The notes beneath the pieces are model-generated. The model saw only the letters and a program-made list of their open reading frames with translations. It did no database searches and had not been told where the DNA came from. DNA of 64,000 nt, from positions 17,588,001 through 17,652,000 of the forward strand of contig JAVHKY010000054.1 in NCBI GenBank assembly GCA_035079385.1, given 5' to 3'. Both the position numbers and the translations under genes were made by a program. Shown here in pieces: positions 41,511 to 51,021 of this stretch. The DNA is from Aspidiotus rigidus. Taxonomy: Eukaryota; Arthropoda; Insecta; Hemiptera; Diaspididae. Within the stretch, counting starts at the first letter, position 1. Every line of letters starts with the position of its first letter.

Positions 41511-42104
41511 CAGGCGTTCCCAACCTTTCATTGCTCCCGGCACAGTTTTTCAAACGTTGAATTTTTGCGGCACACCTTGGGATTTTAATAAAAATTCTGA
41601 ATATGTTGTGTATTGTGATGTAAAAATATATAATATTACATAGGTACTTTACGCGTCTGCCATTTTAAGATTCGTTGACAATTATTAAAAATTTAGAAGA
41701 AAAAATAAAAAAAGACACGTGAAAAAAAATTTACTAGAATTATATATTAATGAGAAATTTGGGCTTGATGTTTTTCACATAAATTAGTTTAAGCTGCAAA
41801 GTACGATCGTTCTTCAATGAGCACATGCTTTCTTCTTCAACAAGTGGTAAACCTTCTACGTCACTCATAGAGATTGTAAAGGGGTTCCGAATCCAATCAT
41901 ATTCTTTCACTCGTATGCTTGGGAAGTAGTGTGTCATCTTATTTTGGAGAAGAAGGAGGGACTCACGAATGACTGATAGAAAATTTGCGTCCACGTATTC
42001 TAAAGCTGCAGCAGTTCTTTTGAAAGTTTTGAATTTTTCGCGGCACACCTGGAGGACACTCGCGGCACGCTAGTGTGCCGTAAAACCCGGGTTGGGAACC
42101 CCTG
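41511..42104. mobile_element. 594-bp hAT element nested in copy 3
   Basis: CAGGCGTTCCCAACC at the left and GGTTGGGAACCCCTG at the right. CTCTAAAA flanks both ends (41503-41510 and 42105-42112). Copies 1 and 2 of the host element show the same site once, without the insertion, which is an empty-site control. Confidence 0.95.
41740..42048 (-). pseudogene. hAT transposase fragment
   Basis: 102 codons on the minus strand: AALEYVDANFLSVIRESLLL, then YFPSIRVKEYDWIRNPF and EEESMCSLKNDRTLQLKL. The DWIRNPF segment occurs in hAT transposases and their domesticated relatives, between the catalytic core and the C-terminal dimerisation region. Only this piece remains inside the 594-bp element, so it is non-autonomous. 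Confidence 0.6.
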
Positions 42105-42171
42105 CTCTAAAAAGTAATCATACGCACTATCGGACCGATGTGTTCCAATTTTTGAATGCCGTCAGTTCCAG

Positions 42172-42510
42172 TTATAATTTCTTAAACTCGAGTCCAAACC
42201 TGCACTCACTGTCATAAAAATCAAGAAATTTCTGCGACTTGGACAAAAATACAGATTTTATTTCATGTTTCCTGATAAATTTCGAAATTAGAAGAGCCCG
42301 GAGGGTTTCCAGTAAATGCAGGAAACATCCAGACACTTTTGTGTACACGGATGGCAAAATTTTTTTTAGTCCCGGTGGAAGATCTCTTGTTTCCCGGAAC
42401 TGTAGTATAGAGAAAGAAGGGTGAAGCTTCATATAGCCATCTTGTAGGCCACAAATTCTGAAATTAGCAGGAGGAAATCTGTAGAGACATGCAAATGTCA
42501 AAACGCACAA
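42172..42510 (-). other. Conserved 112-codon frame inside hAT copy 3
   Basis: Third copy of the unknown frame (see 23878-24216), with an altered N-terminus caused by a few-base deletion near 42465. Confidence 0.35.
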
Positions 42511-42617
42511 AAAAGTTCGCTACAATTTGAAGTTCTGGAAATGCCGTGCCGCAGGAATATCATCTCGTGGAAAAATGTGCCGCGATATAAGAAAGGTTGA
42601 GAAACTCTGGCCTAAAG

Positions 42618-43840
42618 TAATCTTGGTCAATACCTAATATTATTGTGTTCAACTATCAAAATATTCAAAAATGCCAATCTAGAATGCATGCGAAATATTT
42701 AAAGCATAATTTGAAGTTTGAAGAATGAATAAATTTCATGTATCCTACTTTGTTCTTTAGGTGACTCAAAACATTTCAAACATTTTAACAATTTTCATAT
42801 TAAGAATGTGAAAATAAATGTTATTACAATGCCTATATATCTGAACAAATCTAACAAATCAGTAGTTTTATGGAAGAAGGGCCTTAGCCGATGTTTATCA
42901 CTTTTGAAATTTGATAAAGAAAAACAATTTTTTCATAAAAAACTTCATATTACTCTAATAGACAATGAATTGAGGAACAAGACTGTGTTTTAAAACGAGT
43001 CGGTAGGTGGTGTGGAAGCGGAGATATTCATAAATAGTGATGATGAAGTTTCCATCTTGAGTGATCGCACTTGCAATTTTTCCTGAACATTTTTCATGGG
43101 ACTTGAAATCGAATTTAGTGAGATGTTTTGTGTACATGAGATGCTGGCCGGTGTTTGTGAGTAACGAAATATTTATGAAAGACGTCATAAGACAAATTCT
43201 ACGTGCTAGCTAGTATAAAAGGAACATCATTACATTTTATCGAGTGGTTTTATTCCCTCACTTACTTTCATTACTCATTACGAGTTGTGTGACCTCAAGC
43301 CTCAAATAGTTTCTCCACTTCACCGACCCGTGACTTGTGATATCATCACCCCTACTTCTCTGTGATATCATGCAATCCGTGACGTCATAACTGCGTTATA
43401 CATTTTACGTGAAACAATTTCAGCTACCCCATACACGTGTCAAAAAATAAACAAGCTATGACGCAGGAGTCCTAGCAACAGGGTCGGCTGGAAAACAAAC
43501 CGACAACACTCAAGATAACGACAATAATGAGAAAACGATTTCAATTAGGTGGGTTGACGCAGAGCGCCGACCCTGAAAAATGGTCTTTCAATTCTAGCCG
43601 ATCAGCGCCAGTGTCGCGCACAACAAAAACGGAACAATCAATGGGTAACAAGGATGGTGAGCGGAAATTTTCCTCAAATCAATCAAAATCGATTTTTATA
43701 AGAAGTCAACTCGAAAGGAATTTTGTTTTCTCAATGTTACAGCTGATGGCTTTGTTCTCGACTTATTTTGAGTTAATTCAATTGAAATTTGAATCAGAAA
43801 ATCGAGCTGACCTTATTTTTAGTTTTGTCGATTAAAGCCT
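42618..43840. other. No gene recognised
   Basis: Contains a perfect CRE-like palindrome TGACGTCA at about 43379 and two GTGATATCATCAC-type strings near 43340-43370. No exon recognised. Confidence 0.4.
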
Positions 43841-43931
43841 TCCTAGCGGATGAGTGGCTCGGCTCGCTTATGCAAAACTTCTCATCGGAACGAAGCACGA
43901 CTAATTCTTTTGGGCCGGTTATCCGCTAGGA
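43841..43931. repeat. Hairpin with 11-bp perfect arms
   Basis: TCCTAGCGGAT (43841-43851) is inverted at 43921-43931, with partial pairing inside (GGC/GCC). The 69-nt loop shows no tRNA pattern. Small foldback element or structured RNA. Confidence 0.6.
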
Positions 43932-45984
43932 GCGTTGTGATCGGAAAAATTGAAAACGGATGAGGGTAATTCGAAAGTTCATCGAGTAATCTTAAAATTA
44001 ACTGGGAACAAAGCAATTTGGTGAGAATGAAAGAATAAAATTTTTAGAGCGTAAAATTTCTGCGATTCATCCTCCATCACAAAAATTGATTCAAGATCAA
44101 TTTGGTCACCCACACTGCCTACCAACTGTTTTTTTGGGCGCGATACTAACGCTATGTGGCCTAATTATTTGTCTGGTAGAGACCACAAAAGCGAGTCCGT
44201 CAGACTGGCTGTCAACTTCGATGTTACATAACTGTGATCCAACTAGAGAAAAAGGACTCACAACATACAGATTGAAGAGAGAAGAAGTGGGCCTTACGAA
44301 ATGCTTGACACGAGCTCCGTTCAAAAAGAAGATCAAGTAGACTTGACCGGGGACGAAACAAAGTCCTGAATTAAATACGTCTTGTTGATATTGATTCAGA
44401 GCTGCCTATTGAACGTTGCACAAACACCACGGCACTCTGGGCACTATCTTGGCCTTCAATAGACGTAAAATTCTCGCTCTAACCCCATTTTCAAAAATCT
44501 CCTGTTAAGCAGTAAAGGCTTTTTCTTTCGGAGATTCTTTGTTAATCTCTCTTCCTCGACTGACGTTGCCATCAGATTTTGGTACATTTGTGATATGCCA
44601 AGGAAGGGAAAGCAAGTGTAGAAGTCTTGACAGCGAGAGAAGATATATCATCCAGTGACAAGGGTTGGCTCTGGCCTAGAACGGAGACTGAGGGTGGTTG
44701 CTGTCTTGGTCTCAATACATTGGCCAACAAAGACGAAGAATTCACGAGAGAGATTGAAACATGACCTTCACTTTTTACCCGAAAGAAATTTTTTCTTTTG
44801 TATTCCTTGTTTCTGAAAAACGAGAACTAAAATGACTTTTAACTTCTACCTTATCGTCTCTTACAATGCTGCAAATAAATGAAGACCTATATCACGTATA
44901 GACATTGGAATAAATAATCGTGACCTACATACATTCTCTAAAAAATTCTTAAATTGTTAAAAATTCGCTATCAGCTAGTCGCGATAAAGAAAAACGAAAA
45001 AAAAACGGAGAAACTTTGAAGCAAAAAACAGAGAAGTAGAAAACAGAGATAGGTGGTAAGAACGGGGAAGGTACGAAAGCACGCGCCAAGTCGCGTTCTT
45101 TTTCTTTCGCTCGAATAACGACATCCCAAGCGATTTTTTATAACAGTGTATATGCTGTAAATGTTTATATTGTACTTCGCGCGGAATACAAAATGCTCGT
45201 TAAATCTTCAAAAAAAAAAAAAAAATGCTCAATCCTCTTCGTTCAACTCAAAGGATGAAGCTGGGCTAAAAAAATAAGAAGAATGAGAAGACAACTATAT
45301 TATATAGAAAATGAAGGTTACAGGTATAGAAGCTAGCCACAGACGAGAGAGATGGACTAAGAAAGATCAAGTATAAAATTTTGGATCAAATACGTGAGTC
45401 TACAATTTTTGTCATTAATAATGTGCAGTGGCGCAGAAACAAGGAGAAAAGGTTTTCGGAGAAAAAATTTTACCACACCTCAAGAAGAAGTTTCTGAAAC
45501 GCATTTTTTTGATACAAATCGTATTTTTTCACTCGTTTAGAGTATTTTCGTCTTGTTAAGAAAAATGAGACAGGAGATAAAATTTGACATAAAACTTTTG
45601 GCTTTTTGTGCTGCGTATGATAACAGTTGGAGATCAGTAATTTTAATGTCTGTTTTGAGAGTTTCCTCCTTTTTTCTACGGAAACAGAGTCTTGAAATAT
45701 CATTTTATTAGACAATTTTTCTACGTTCTTCATGCCCGAGGCTCAGAATTTGTTAAATTTCGTTCCTACTACAAAATCTCGTAATATTTCAAATTCTAGT
45801 TTTCACTCAGGATCTGAAAGGATTTCCAATCTTTTTCTTCGAAAATTGGGCGCACAACTTTCTCACGTCAAATGACTCAATAATTTTACAAGAATTCGGA
45901 AGTTTCGACATTCATTCTGATTCATACGTTTTCGCAGTGAAATTGTAAGTAGTCCAATGAAAAGCGTGACCAACTTTTCCTCTG
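43932..45984. other. No gene recognised
   Basis: A frame at 44086-44340 (+) contains a hydrophobic stretch (FLGAILTLCGLIICLVE) that could be a membrane segment, but no family assignment is safe. The poly-A at 45211-45225 may be a retroposon tail. Confidence 0.4.
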
Positions 45985-46065
45985 ATAATGATGTAGAAAT
46001 AAATTACGATCAAGTAACGAGTGAAAATTTTTAATGAAAAAATTAATCATAAAATGCACAACACG
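45985..46065 (+). mobile_element. PLE family E 5' leader fragment, inverted against PLE D
   Basis: GATGTAGAAATAAATTACGATCA, GTAACGAG.GAAAATTTTTAATG and TTAATCATAAAATGCACAAC match the leader and start region of the family E copy at 52940-53005. It runs in the opposite direction to the PLE D end it adjoins, a foldback arrangement. Confidence 0.7.
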
Positions 46066-46108
46066 TGTTTCGTACCGACTGTGCGGCACATCATCAGGTG
46101 AGTGACGA
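46060..46108 (-). ncRNA. Hammerhead-like motif at 3' end of PLE D
   Basis: The minus strand has CTGATGA, TGTGCCGCACAGTCGGTAC and GAAACACGTG. Both hammerhead boxes are intact. The stem II pairing is weaker than in family F. Confidence 0.5.
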
Positions 46109-46169
46109 AAAATTAAACAAAAACATGTAAAAACTACAGACGGTGGACATTAGTACGAAAGGAAGAGAA

Positions 46170-47165
46170 AGAAAGCGAAAGAGGAGGCTGAAACATGATT
46201 ATACATATGAGCAATAAACGGATTAACAAGGGTGAAGCGCGTATCATTAAGGAGAGAAACGCCTGAGAGGAAAGCTGCGGCAATTATTTCGACTTCTTCG
46301 AGTCTGTTGAGAAGGCGGCCCTTAGTAGCCTTATGAAGGAGCTTGAATTCAACAGAGTCAAAGGAGTGGTGAGTATCGAGGCAATGCTTGGCGATAGCAG
46401 GTTTTTCAGGAAGTTGCCGACGGAAGGCAGAGCGGTGTTCGGAGGAACGTTCGCGCAGGGTGTGACCGGTTTGACCGATGTAGACAGCAGAGCAATTAGG
46501 AGCTGTGCACCTGACGCGATAAACTCCACTGCACTCTTCGGGGGAAGTTTATCCTTGAGAGAGGATAAGTGCCCTAGAGTGAGAAGGAGATAAAAAGCAC
46601 AGTGGTACCCATGGGATTCGAGTCTGCGAGCCATCTTATAGGAGATATGGCCGAGGAAGGGCAGACGAGCCCAGGAGGGGGAGCGATGAGGAGAATGGGT
46701 ACGCTGGGAGGAAGAGACGGATTACGTGGCACGTTTCAAAGATTTCCTGGATATAGCCTGGTCGATACTAATAGAGATGTTATTGAGGCGCGCTAGCTCG
46801 CTAATGTGAACTTTCTCCTCATTGAAATCGCGAGGTGAGAGAGGAATAGCGAGAAGGCGAATTAGGCAGAGAGTTTGTGAGAAAAATGATGGAAAGAAGC
46901 GCCATTGATGAGAACTCCAGTGTTGGAGGGCTTGCGAAAGATAGAGAAACGAGGAGAAAGGCGGTTGTTCTCGAGGTGAGAGAGATGGTGAGATCTAAGT
47001 AATTGATGGAGGGGCCGCCAGTTTCGAGAGTGAATCGGACGTTAGGATGAATATAATTTAAGTGTGAGAGGAGGAAATCGAGATCGGATGAAAAGCCATT
47101 CCAGACACAAAGAATGTCGTCGACGTAACGAAACCAAAACAGAATGTGAGGTTGAGGGAGAATAG
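46170..47165 (-). pseudogene. PLE D palm/thumb and GIY-YIG, frameshifted
   Basis: Across frames the minus strand gives ILFWFRYVDDILCVWNG near 47080-47145 (catalytic YVDD), NVRFTLETGGPSINYLDLTI near 47010-47040, FSIFRKPSNTGVLINGASFH near 46910-46950, then GVYRVRCTAPNCSAVYIGQT near 46470-46530 with HTLRERSSEHRSAF. Between them the frame is interrupted several times. The nuclease keeps GVY-x-YIG and the following Arg. Confidence 0.8.
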
Positions 47166-47169
47166 AGTT
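47158..47169. repeat. Target-site duplication of PLE A2 (partner 49423-49434)
   Basis: GAGAATAGAGTT on both sides. Joining the sides restores the PLE D palm reading (NNSIL then PQPHILFWF). Confidence 0.92.
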
Positions 47170-47250
47170 ACACGAATCCGTTCCTTTAAGTTACGGCTAT
47201 CCATACTAAACAGAGGAAAAATAAGAAGCTGTCCTCCCTAATGACGGTTA

Positions 47251-47763
47251 ATGAGGAGGTGGTTTGAGGAGGGGGTGAGTGATGGTGTTGTCGTTCATAA
47301 ATTCCATCCTCCCCTCATAAATAATAGTCAGGTAGTGTTCAATAGTGACGAAACATCCCTCCTTGAGAAAGGTTTGAAGTTCAGTATGCCTCCCCTCAAG
47401 AATGATGAAACCTTGGCGAATGTTGTTGCGGATCTTGCGGTCAAGATTGGTCCTGGTTTTAATACCCAGAAAGTCTGTGCCGAATTAGTCCGTAATAACC
47501 CCCTCCCTCGCATGAGTAATAAATTGGGAGGAGTGATTCAGGGTCTAAGGAGGAAGATGAAAGAGGGAGATTTGATCGTCACTAAGGCTGACAAGGGCAA
47601 CGCTGTTGTAGTGATGGAGAGATCGGCCTATTCTTCTAAGGTCCATGAAGTCCTACAGCAGTGTGGTGCTAAAGAGAGTGAGGATTTCAGCTTTCCCAAG
47701 CACGTCAAGAAGTTAGGTGTGTCATCAACAGGAGTGAGGCTGTTATCAAAACTCCTGCTTTGA
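47251..47763 (+). CDS. PLE A2 N-terminal block and RT fingers (170 codons, frameshifted)
   Basis: VSDGVVVHKFHPPLINNSQV, KGLKFSMPPLKNDETLANVV, IGPGFNTQKVCAELVRN and IVTKADKGNAVVVME (fingers). The frame is lost after FPKHVKKLGV because of a 1-2-base change, where the A1 copy reads VKEVRCVINRSEAVI. It resumes in the next ORF at 47803. The N-terminal 100 codons of the A1 ORF are missing. Confidence 0.85.
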   Translation: MRRWFEEGVSDGVVVHKFHPPLINNSQVVFNSDETSLLEKGLKFSMPPLKNDETLANVVADLAVKIGPGFNTQKVCAELVRNNPLPRMSNKLGGVIQGLRRKMKEGDLIVTKADKGNAVVVMERSAYSSKVHEVLQQCGAKESEDFSFPKHVKKLGVSSTGVRLLSKLLL

Positions 47764-47802
47764 AAAAAGCCCTCCTCGTTCCTAACCCCACACCCCCCCC
47801 TC

Positions 47803-49278
47803 TTGTACGGGCTGCCTAAAGTGCATAAGAACAATACCCCGATGCGACCCGTTGTTTCTTTCGTCTCCTCTCCTACCTACCTCCTTGCTAAATTCCTTGA
47901 CCGTTGGTTCAAAAATCGTATTGATTTTGAATCCCCTCATTCGGTCTTGAATTCGGCCTCTTTAACTGACGTCCTCAAGGATGTAAGCCTTCCCCCGGGA
48001 ACGACCATCTGCTCGTTTGATGTTGTTGGTTTGTTCCCGAATATTCCTAAGGCTGCTACTGTCCAGCGTGTGGGTGAGCTACTCGTCGAAGCCAACATTC
48101 CTCATAATGAGCTTCACGAATTCTTTGATCTTCTTAATACTTGCTGGTCCCCTAACTATTGTAAATTTGAAGGGAAATTTTTCGAGTTCCCTGACGAAGT
48201 AGGGATCCCCATTGGATCACCACTAGGCTCTCTCATATCCGAAATCTTCATGTCTAAGTTTGAACTTGACCTCTTTTCCTCGAACCAGGTGTTACTTAAT
48301 CATATTCATTATTGGCACAGGTACGTTGATGACGTTCTATGTACCTGGACTGGTCACCCAGATCTCCTTGGTGAGTTTCTGAGGTATCTCAATTCCTTGT
48401 ACCCTTTCATCAAATTTACGTTGGAAATAGGGGTATTTTCCATTAACTTTTTGGATTTATCGATCTCTATAATAGACGGTATCCATAAGTTTGGAATTTA
48501 CAGGAAAGATACTACGACCGATGTTTTAGTCCACGGTGGTTCGTTCGGTCCTGTTGCTCACAAGATGGCTGCTTTTCATAGCCTAGTTCACAGACTGACT
48601 CGTATTCCTTTGAGTCAGTCTGCCTTCAAGAAAGAGTTAATCACAATAAAACACCTGGCCAGAGTGAATGGGGTCAATGTTGATGTTGACGTGATGGTTC
48701 GGAGGAAAGTTACGAGGGGCCTCCTGGATTCCACCACCTCCCTCCCCCGAGACACGATCCGCGATCGCCGTTTGCGTTGGATCAGTCTCCCTTTCTTGGG
48801 GAAGTTCTCCCAGCAATTGGGTCGGGCCCTTCGCCCGTTTGGCTTCAGACCCGCGTTTTACAACCCTACCACAGTCAAGAGGTTGTTTGTGAGACTGAAG
48901 GACCCCATACCTGTTGATGAGAGGAGTGGTGTGTATAAGTTGGAGTGTGAGGATTGTGGAGGCTTTTATATTGGTGAGACCAGCCACCAAATGAAAGTTT
49001 GAGTAGCTGAGCACCTGAAGTCTTGGAAGAAGGGACACTTGGGGGAGTCAGCTTTCGCCGATCACTTAATAAACAGTGGCCACAGCTTCCGTGAGGGATC
49101 CGAAAAGCTCCTCCATAAGGAGAATTCCTACCGTAAGCGTATCGCCCTCGAGAATATAGAGATAATTCGTCATCTCAACACTGACGGTATCACTGTTCTT
49201 AATTCGTATATTCCGGAAGATGGCCTGATCGAACTTGTTTATGACTCACACCGTGATTTCTCGTTTGGACGATCTTAA
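47803..49278 (+). pseudogene. PLE A2 RT palm/thumb and GIY-YIG (399 codons, then TGA)
   Basis: YGLPKVHKNNTPMRPVVSFV at the start, CSFDVVGLFPNIP near residue 67, GIPIGSPLGSLISEIFMSKF near 137, HRYVDDVLCTWTG with catalytic YVDD near 173, and GVYKLECEDCGGFYIGETSH near 375. A TGA at about 49000 (MKV stop VAEHLK; CGA>TGA likely) cuts the nuclease. The remaining tail 49003-49278 is open and ends YDSHRDFSFGRS. One nonsense change plus the upstream frameshift are the main defects. Confidence 0.88.
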
Positions 49279-49422
49279 TACCTCGTTCTTCTCTTTTGTT
49301 CGTCAGTTGCTTTCATTTCAGGCTCGAAGATGGTTGTTTAACCGAAAGCGCTCGTCGTATTTTCATTTTTTCTGCGGTTTGCATTTTTGTTACTCCACGT
49401 CGGAGTATTCCTCTTTATTGTT

Positions 49423-49700
49423 GAGAATAGAGTTGTTAAGAAGATCAGATTCGAGTTTGTCCATAAACACGTGGGCGACAAGAGAAGAAAGGGGCGCAAC
49501 CACCGGGAGACCATCGGAAAATTGGTAGAGAGTATTCTGATAGAAGCAGAGGTTATTTCTGAGACAGAGAGAAACATGGTTCCGGAAGTCGGCGATGGTG
49601 TCCGGATGAATATTATTAGAAGTGAGATGGTCCATCATGTAATTAATGCTCAGGGCCACTGGGACATTAGTATACATGTTGATAGATGACAAATGCGGAG
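49423..49700 (-). mobile_element. PLE family D, RT palm N-terminal part
   Basis: Minus frame: MSSINMYTNVPVALSINYMM, CLRNNLCFYQNTLYQF and PVVAPLSSLVAHVFMDKLES then DLLNNSIL. This is the palm from the SFDVVGLF-equivalent strand up to the insertion point. It continues at 47169 after excision of PLE A2. At about 49700 it joins a family B fragment. Confidence 0.85.
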
Positions 49701-49719
49701 AAAGAAATCTTTATTAAAA

Positions 49720-50158
49720 CTTTGAACTTTATAAAAACTTCCCCTAAAATATGATTTTTCCCTATGGAGGAGAACTTCGGATCCCTCTTTGAGACTATGA
49801 CCACGTTCAATTAAATGGTCAGCAAACGCCGACTCCCCTACTTTTCTTTTTTCCCGGGCTTTCCTGTGTTCATCAACTCTAATTTGGAATTGACGGCTAG
49901 TCATACCTATGTACACGCTTGGGCAATCACCACAGGCCACCCTATAAACACCTCCCCTCTCGGCCATCGGTATCGGATCCTTCAACCTGACCAGAAGGCT
50001 TTTCACCGTATTGGTACTATAAAACGCCGGTCGGAAACCAAAGGGACGGAGGACACGGCTCTCAACTCCGAAGAAAACTTCCCCAAAAACGGCATCCTAA
50101 TCCACCGTTTACGCCTATCATGATGCAACTGATGGGGGAGGGAGGTAGTGGAATCGAG
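49720..50158 (-). mobile_element. PLE family B 3' part
   Basis: Minus frame 49650-50006: KSLLVRLKDPIPMAERGGVY, RVACGDCPSVYIGMTSRQFQ and IRVDEHRKAREKRKVGESAF then ADHLIERGHSLKEGSE. An intact GIY-YIG N-terminal half with Arg and His. Upstream of residue 1 it continues through LRPFGFRPAFYSTNT to about 50158, where the 863-bp insert begins. The 3' UTR end is lost at PLE D. Confidence 0.85.
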
Positions 50159-51021
50159 ACTTTTGACATGTTTCATGTCTTTGCTCTGGCCTGAATTTCG
50201 AAATTTGCGTGCGCGTGCGTGTGTGCGTGCAGATGACCTTGGGACTTGGGATTTTTTCTCTGAGCCCTACCCTAATTTCGAAATTTGCGTGCGCGTGCGT
50301 GCGTGCGTGCAATACTAGCTTAGTACTAGCTTAGTATACTAGGCTTCATTATACTAGCCCTAATGTACATTATACTAGCCTAATAAACTAGCTGAGCTAT
50401 ACTATTTGACATTGTATACTGGGCTTGCTTCATACTAGACTAGCCTAAACTAGACTTATATTAGACAAAGAAGGAGGCGAACGAGCGGACCCATCGAGAA
50501 GGACTATGAAACCCAGACCTAATATTATACAGTATACTAGCTTATTCTAAATAGACTTATACTAGACGAAGTAGGGGGCGAACGAGCGGAGCGCGTGAGC
50601 TTCATATTAGATCTAGGCTTCTGTTACACTACAAGCTTAGAAGAAAGCTATTAGCTTTAAATAACTTATTTTAAACTAGATTTATATACGAGTGAGCGCT
50701 TCATATTACGTCTAGGCTTCTTTTAAACTAAAGGCTTCTTTTCAAAAACTCCATATATGTATTCTAACGAAACAGACGCTCAAAGAGTTTTTCCAATTTT
50801 ACGTTCACAGCTTGTAACTATAGGAAGAAGACATGAAACATGATCTTTATTTATTTGGCTCTGCCAGAAAATTTTTTGATATTATGATCTTTCTCAGTTT
50901 TGGGATCTCTGGAAACTAATTTGAGTAGTTCTCCCTAAAACAAATGAAAAAAAAAGTGAATTTACCAATGAAAAAAAAAAAACAAATAATAAAAAAAATA
51001 AATAACTAAATAAAATATATT
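50159..51021. mobile_element. Insert splitting PLE B (element Z type)
   Basis: Between GAATCGAGAC (50149-50158) and TTCTTGTAAGTCTCCTACGG (51022), which are adjacent in the related copy at 5335-5375. The insert starts TTTTGACATGTTTCATGTCT and ends with GACATGAAACATGATC, TTTATTTATTTGGCTCTGCC and an A-rich tail. It contains GCGTGCGTGC-type alternating runs, TACTAGCTTAGTA repeats and GGCGAACGAGCGGA, also found at 58085-61920. Confidence 0.65.

Larger units (their letters stand above)
40549..42609. mobile_element. hAT-like element with mitochondrial-like cargo, copy 3
   Basis: CAGGGATTCTCAACCGGTGT at the left, GGTTGAGAAACTCTG at the right. The flanks GCCTAAAG (40541-40548) and GCCTAAAG (42610-42617) are identical. 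It contains the LSU-rRNA-like core (40878-40945), the COX1-like stretch (41035-41100) and a nested hAT at 41511-42104. Minus that insert and its duplication it is about 1459 bp, close to copy 2. Confidence 0.92.
46040..47169 (-). mobile_element. PLE family D, 3' part
   Basis: Minus-strand palm (YVDD), thumb, GIY-YIG and 3' UTR. The palm ends at 47169, where a family A PLE interrupts it, and continues at 49423. Hammerhead-like core at 46060-46108 (minus: CTGATGATGTG then TACGAAAC). Confidence 0.85.
47170..49422 (+). mobile_element. PLE family A, copy A2, inserted in PLE D with 12-bp duplication
   Basis: Flanked by GAGAATAGAGTT at 47158-47169 and 49423-49434. Its first 44 bp (47170-47213) are the reverse complement of the family A N-terminal start region, then orientation switches to plus. 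The body has N-terminal block, RT, GIY-YIG and 3' UTR with hammerhead-like core at 49303-49355. The most complete family A copy in the window. Confidence 0.93.

Noticed and set aside
41735..42060. Functional hAT transposase
   Set aside because: Only about 100 codons remain and the catalytic residues are missing.
43841..43931. tRNA-like cloverleaf
   Set aside because: Closing stem is present but there is no T-arm next to the 3' acceptor strand, no TTCGA-type loop and no anticodon arm.
44086..44340. Possible last exon of an organic-cation-transporter-like protein (LPTVFLGAILTLCGLIICLV, ET)
   Set aside because: Only one hydrophobic segment plus ET is similar, with no clear splice acceptor and no second exon. 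Too weak to call.
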